NCBI GenBank assembly: GCA_964236445.1 | Contig: CAXSDR010000131.1 | Location: forward strand, 1-7,464 | DNA: 7,464 bases | Direction: 5' to 3' | DNA from: CAXSDR01 sp964236445 | GTDB lineage: Bacteria; Actinomycetota; Actinomycetes; Motilibacterales; Motilibacteraceae | Shown here: piece after piece, positions 5,616 through 7,464 of the stretch | Numbering within the stretch: position 1 is the first letter of the stretch | Layout: each line of letters starts with the position of its first letter | The notes under the pieces: model-generated | Database searches by the model: none | Told to the model about the DNA's origin: nothing | Seen by the model: the letters and a program-made list of their open reading frames with translations, nothing else | Program-made: the position numbers and the translations under genes

Positions 5616-6073
5616 ATGGTCGAACCTCGTGACACCGAGCACATGCTCGAGGACCACGCCCGCCCCCCGCACGTCGACGACGCCACCGTCGCCGCGTGGG
5701 CCGCCTCACGGAGGCGCTCGAGACGTGCGAGCGGGCACGCGGTCGGCTCTACGACTTCCACCAGCTCACCGGCGAGGCAGATGTCAAGGTCGGTGACGCG
5801 GTCGACCAGCTGCGGGCGGCCGGCCATGTCGATCTGGCGAACCGGCTGGAGCGCGACCTGGTCGGTCGCAACGTCCTGCACGGACGGTGCACGTTCCAGA
5901 TCGTCGAGGACTACGACGAGGGCTACTGGGCCACGTTGCGCGAGCTCGAACGCCACGTGCGCGACGAGCTCGTCTCCGGTCGGCGCCACGTCCTCGAGGC
6001 CGAGATGAAGGAGGACCGGCGCACCCACGGGGCAACGGGACACGAGGCGCGGCCACCTGTTGTCCGGGGCTGA
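5616..6073 (+). pseudogene. Conserved actinobacterial hypothetical protein, probably frameshifted near its start
   Basis: From GTG 5696 a 125-residue frame reads GRLTEALETCERARGRLYDF, HQLTGEADVKVGDAVDQLRA, GRNVLHGRCTFQIVEDYDEG and RRHVLEAEMKEDRRTHG. I recognise this as a conserved actinobacterial protein of unknown function (R-G-LY-FHQLTG, GRNVLPGRWTFQIVE-YD-GYW and EAEMK-RRTHG are family hallmarks). It looks mostly helical, soluble and highly charged, without membrane segments. The family's N-terminal residues appear in another frame just upstream: ATG 5616 gives MVEPRDTEHMLEDHARPPHV then DDATVAAW. The change falls at GTGGGC around 5695-5700. Restoring four bases (TGGG to TGGGTGGG) would join DDATVAAW to VGRLTEAL. 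Translation from GTG 5696 alone would lack this part and has no clear ribosome site. It is either a real pseudogene or a sequencing error. The W of GRWTF is C here. Confidence 0.6.
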
Positions 6074-6474
6074 TCGTCGGAAGTGGCCGATGTGACCGAA
6101 GAATCGGCGTTGACATTTGTTGAGGGCGACGAGCGCATGGCCGCAGGAGGAGGCGCTGCGACCGGTGAGGAAGTAGGCCGAACCACATAGCCCCGTCACA
6201 CTTCTGGCTGCGACGACGCCTCACCCTGGATAGCTCCGCTCGGCCAGGGTCTGCGTCATCGTCTTCAGCACGCGAGGCACCGTACGCCGCCCTCGTGTGG
6301 ACGCGGCGCGCGCTTGGTCGTCGAGCAGCGGCATTCATCCCCTGGGAGAAGCGGTGGGTGCTGTCAGCCCGAGGTGCGCGGCCAGCTCCCGGTCGGTCGG
6401 GCTTCGACGGCTGCGCACCTACAGTTGAGCGGCCGGGCGATGAGCAGGCGCTGCACGCGGCGGTCGGCACCCCG
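6074..6474. other. About 400 bp without a confident gene; possible decayed HTH fragment on the minus strand
   Basis: Open frames on both strands here are short or Arg-rich and give no family. On the minus strand, 6412-6335 reads SRRSPTDRELAAHLGLTAPT followed by ASPRG and a stop. This has the spacing of a DNA-binding helix-turn-helix (RELAAHLGLTAPT), so it may be a remnant of a regulator. A TTGACA hexamer at 6110-6115 has no matching -10. No RNA gene, repeat array or clear terminator was seen. Confidence 0.3.
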
Positions 6475-6609
6475 CTAATCGGCGTTACATCTCGCGCTCA
6501 GGTAGACAGCCATCCGGGCCACATCTGCCAGAGGCGAACCGACCGATGCGCTCTTGCGAGGCTGCCCACGCCAGCGCGCCTCAGCGGGAAGGTCGAGGGA
6601 GGTCGTCAT
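6475..6609 (-). CDS. Small hypothetical ORF overlapping the methyltransferase 3' end
   Basis: This is a 44-residue frame starting MTTSLDLPAEARWRGQPRKS and ending YLSARCNAD. Its ATG (6609-6607) has AGGAAG eight bases upstream, and it overlaps the last 29 bases of the methyltransferase frame, which would allow coupled translation. No family is recognised. It may be the stub of a gene cut off by decay of the following region, or chance. Confidence 0.25.
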   Translation of the reverse strand: MTTSLDLPAEARWRGQPRKSASVGSPLADVARMAVYLSARCNAD

Positions 6610-7435
6610 CCTGTGCTCTTCCTGCCGCCGGGCTGGAACTGGCAGGGAGAGGAATGCCCCGAACCTGGCCGCTGGCGCCAGGCGTTCGAGCCACCACGAG
6701 GATCTTCTTCCACCACGACCGGAAGGTGCCCGTGCGGGTGCGTTCGGTCTGTTCGACCAGCCACGCATCGGCGTGCTGTTGACTGACAAGTCCCTGGGCG
6801 ACAGCGCGCGCGAGCGCAGGTTGCGCCTTGAGGGGCAAACCGTCGAGGACGTAGCCGCAGGAGTGTTCCGTCACCACGTCGTCCACCAGGCAGCCTCGAT
6901 CTCTCAGCATCCCTACGAGAGCGGCTCCGATGGCGGGGTGCTTGGCCAACGCCTGGCTGGCTATCAGTGAGCCAGTCGGGTCCACGTCACTGTCCACGCG
7001 CATCGAGGTGTGATCGGGTTCCAAAAGGGCCACAACTCCGCCAGGGCGGACGACCCGCAGAATCTCGTCAATGACCAGATTCGGCTCAGGGACGTGCTGC
7101 AGCACTCGTTCGAGGCGGCAACCGTCAAAGCTTGCGTCCATGAACGGAAGCCTTGCTCCATCAGCCTGGACAACGGCTGACGACTCGCTGATCGCCCGCT
7201 GCAGCGCGAGGTGACTGAGGTCAACACCCACGGGCCTCAGGCCGGCCTTCGACAACCGAGTCAGATCATGGCCTACGCCGCAACCAAGATCGAGCACGCG
7301 CCCGTTCGGCACGTAGCGGGTCATGACGGCGACAATGTAGGCCTTGAAGGCCGACATGAATGCATCGGTGTCATCGAGGTACCGCAAGAGCTGTTCTGGC
7401 TGGGGGCTGGCATCGAGACCTGAAAACGCCGACAT
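6581..7435 (-). CDS. Class I SAM-dependent methyltransferase
   Basis: This 284-residue protein has a Rossmann methyltransferase domain of the Methyltransf_11/UbiE type. Motif I is RVLDLGCGVGHDL (46-58), the ribose-binding acid is D72 in VGVDLS, D92 lies in ADGARLPF, SFDGCRLERVLQHVPEP (102-118) follows strand 4, and RVVRPGGVVALLEPD (127-141) is the strand 5 region. The substrate cannot be told from sequence; small-molecule methylation is likely. The ATG at 7435 has GGGAG five bases upstream, at the right end of the window, so an upstream partner gene may exist outside. After FRSWWKKILVVARTP (238-252) such proteins normally end, but this frame runs on 32 residues in an Ala/Pro/Arg-rich tail, as if the original stop had been lost. 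Sampled lines of this gene are about 60-63% GC against about 72% in one pafA line, hinting at transfer. Confidence 0.88.
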   Translation of the reverse strand: MSAFSGLDASPQPEQLLRYLDDTDAFMSAFKAYIVAVMTRYVPNGRVLDLGCGVGHDLTRLSKAGLRPVGVDLSHLALQRAISESSAVVQADGARLPFMDASFDGCRLERVLQHVPEPNLVIDEILRVVRPGGVVALLEPDHTSMRVDSDVDPTGSLIASQALAKHPAIGAALVGMLRDRGCLVDDVVTEHSCGYVLDGLPLKAQPALARAVAQGLVSQQHADAWLVEQTERTRTGTFRSWWKKILVVARTPGASGQVRGIPLPASSSPAAGRAQDDDLPRPSR

Positions 7436-7464
7436 GAAGACTCCCCCGGAGAGCCCAGGCGGAC

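Noticed and set aside
5486..6470. Two long minus-strand frames of 237 and 228 codons
   Set aside because: They cover the recognisable plus-strand hypothetical gene in antisense and give Arg/Ser/Pro-rich translations.
1..7464. CRISPR array or tandem repeats
   Set aside because: No regularly spaced repeated words were seen anywhere in the window.

Overview
The window is high-GC bacterial DNA from an actinobacterium (Actinomycetota). The marker is a full-length pafA (Pup ligase), with the first 34 codons of pafB at the left edge and two FKBP-type prolyl isomerases and a DUF3866 gene between them. GTG/TTG starts, GC-rich third positions and a lipoprotein signal of actinobacterial type agree. I cannot name the genus; a Micrococcales-like organism is a guess.

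Left half (1-3868), conserved core: on the minus strand, in transcription order, lie pafA (2486-3868), an FKBP lipoprotein (1716-2408), a cytoplasmic FKBP (142-510) and the start of pafB (1-103). A DUF3866 gene (623-1726) sits on the plus strand inside this series. It diverges from the cytoplasmic FKBP gene across 112 bp and converges on the lipoprotein gene with an 11-bp overlap of the 3' ends. PafA attaches Pup to substrate lysines, PafB (with PafC) activates DNA-damage genes, and the FKBPs are folding helpers on either side of the membrane. DUF3866 has no known function.

Right half (3869-7464), accessory and decayed: the pup-prcB-prcA genes usually found upstream of pafA are absent. Instead there are about 500 bp without a recognisable gene, then a toxin-antitoxin locus whose ribbon-helix-helix antitoxin (4545-4922) is intact but whose toxin is apparently broken. 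Next come a heavily deleted transposase remnant (5041-5450), a conserved actinobacterial hypothetical gene that looks frameshifted near its start (5616-6073), about 400 bp of apparently non-coding or decayed DNA, and a class I SAM-dependent methyltransferase on the minus strand (6581-7435) with an unusual C-terminal tail and a lower GC content than pafA in the lines I counted.

The picture is a conserved Pup/PafBC neighbourhood abutting a scar-rich insertion or rearrangement zone. I do not see a clearly new multi-gene system. The strongest leads are the break between pafA and the proteasome genes, the orphaned antitoxin, and the DUF3866 gene embedded between two FKBP genes.
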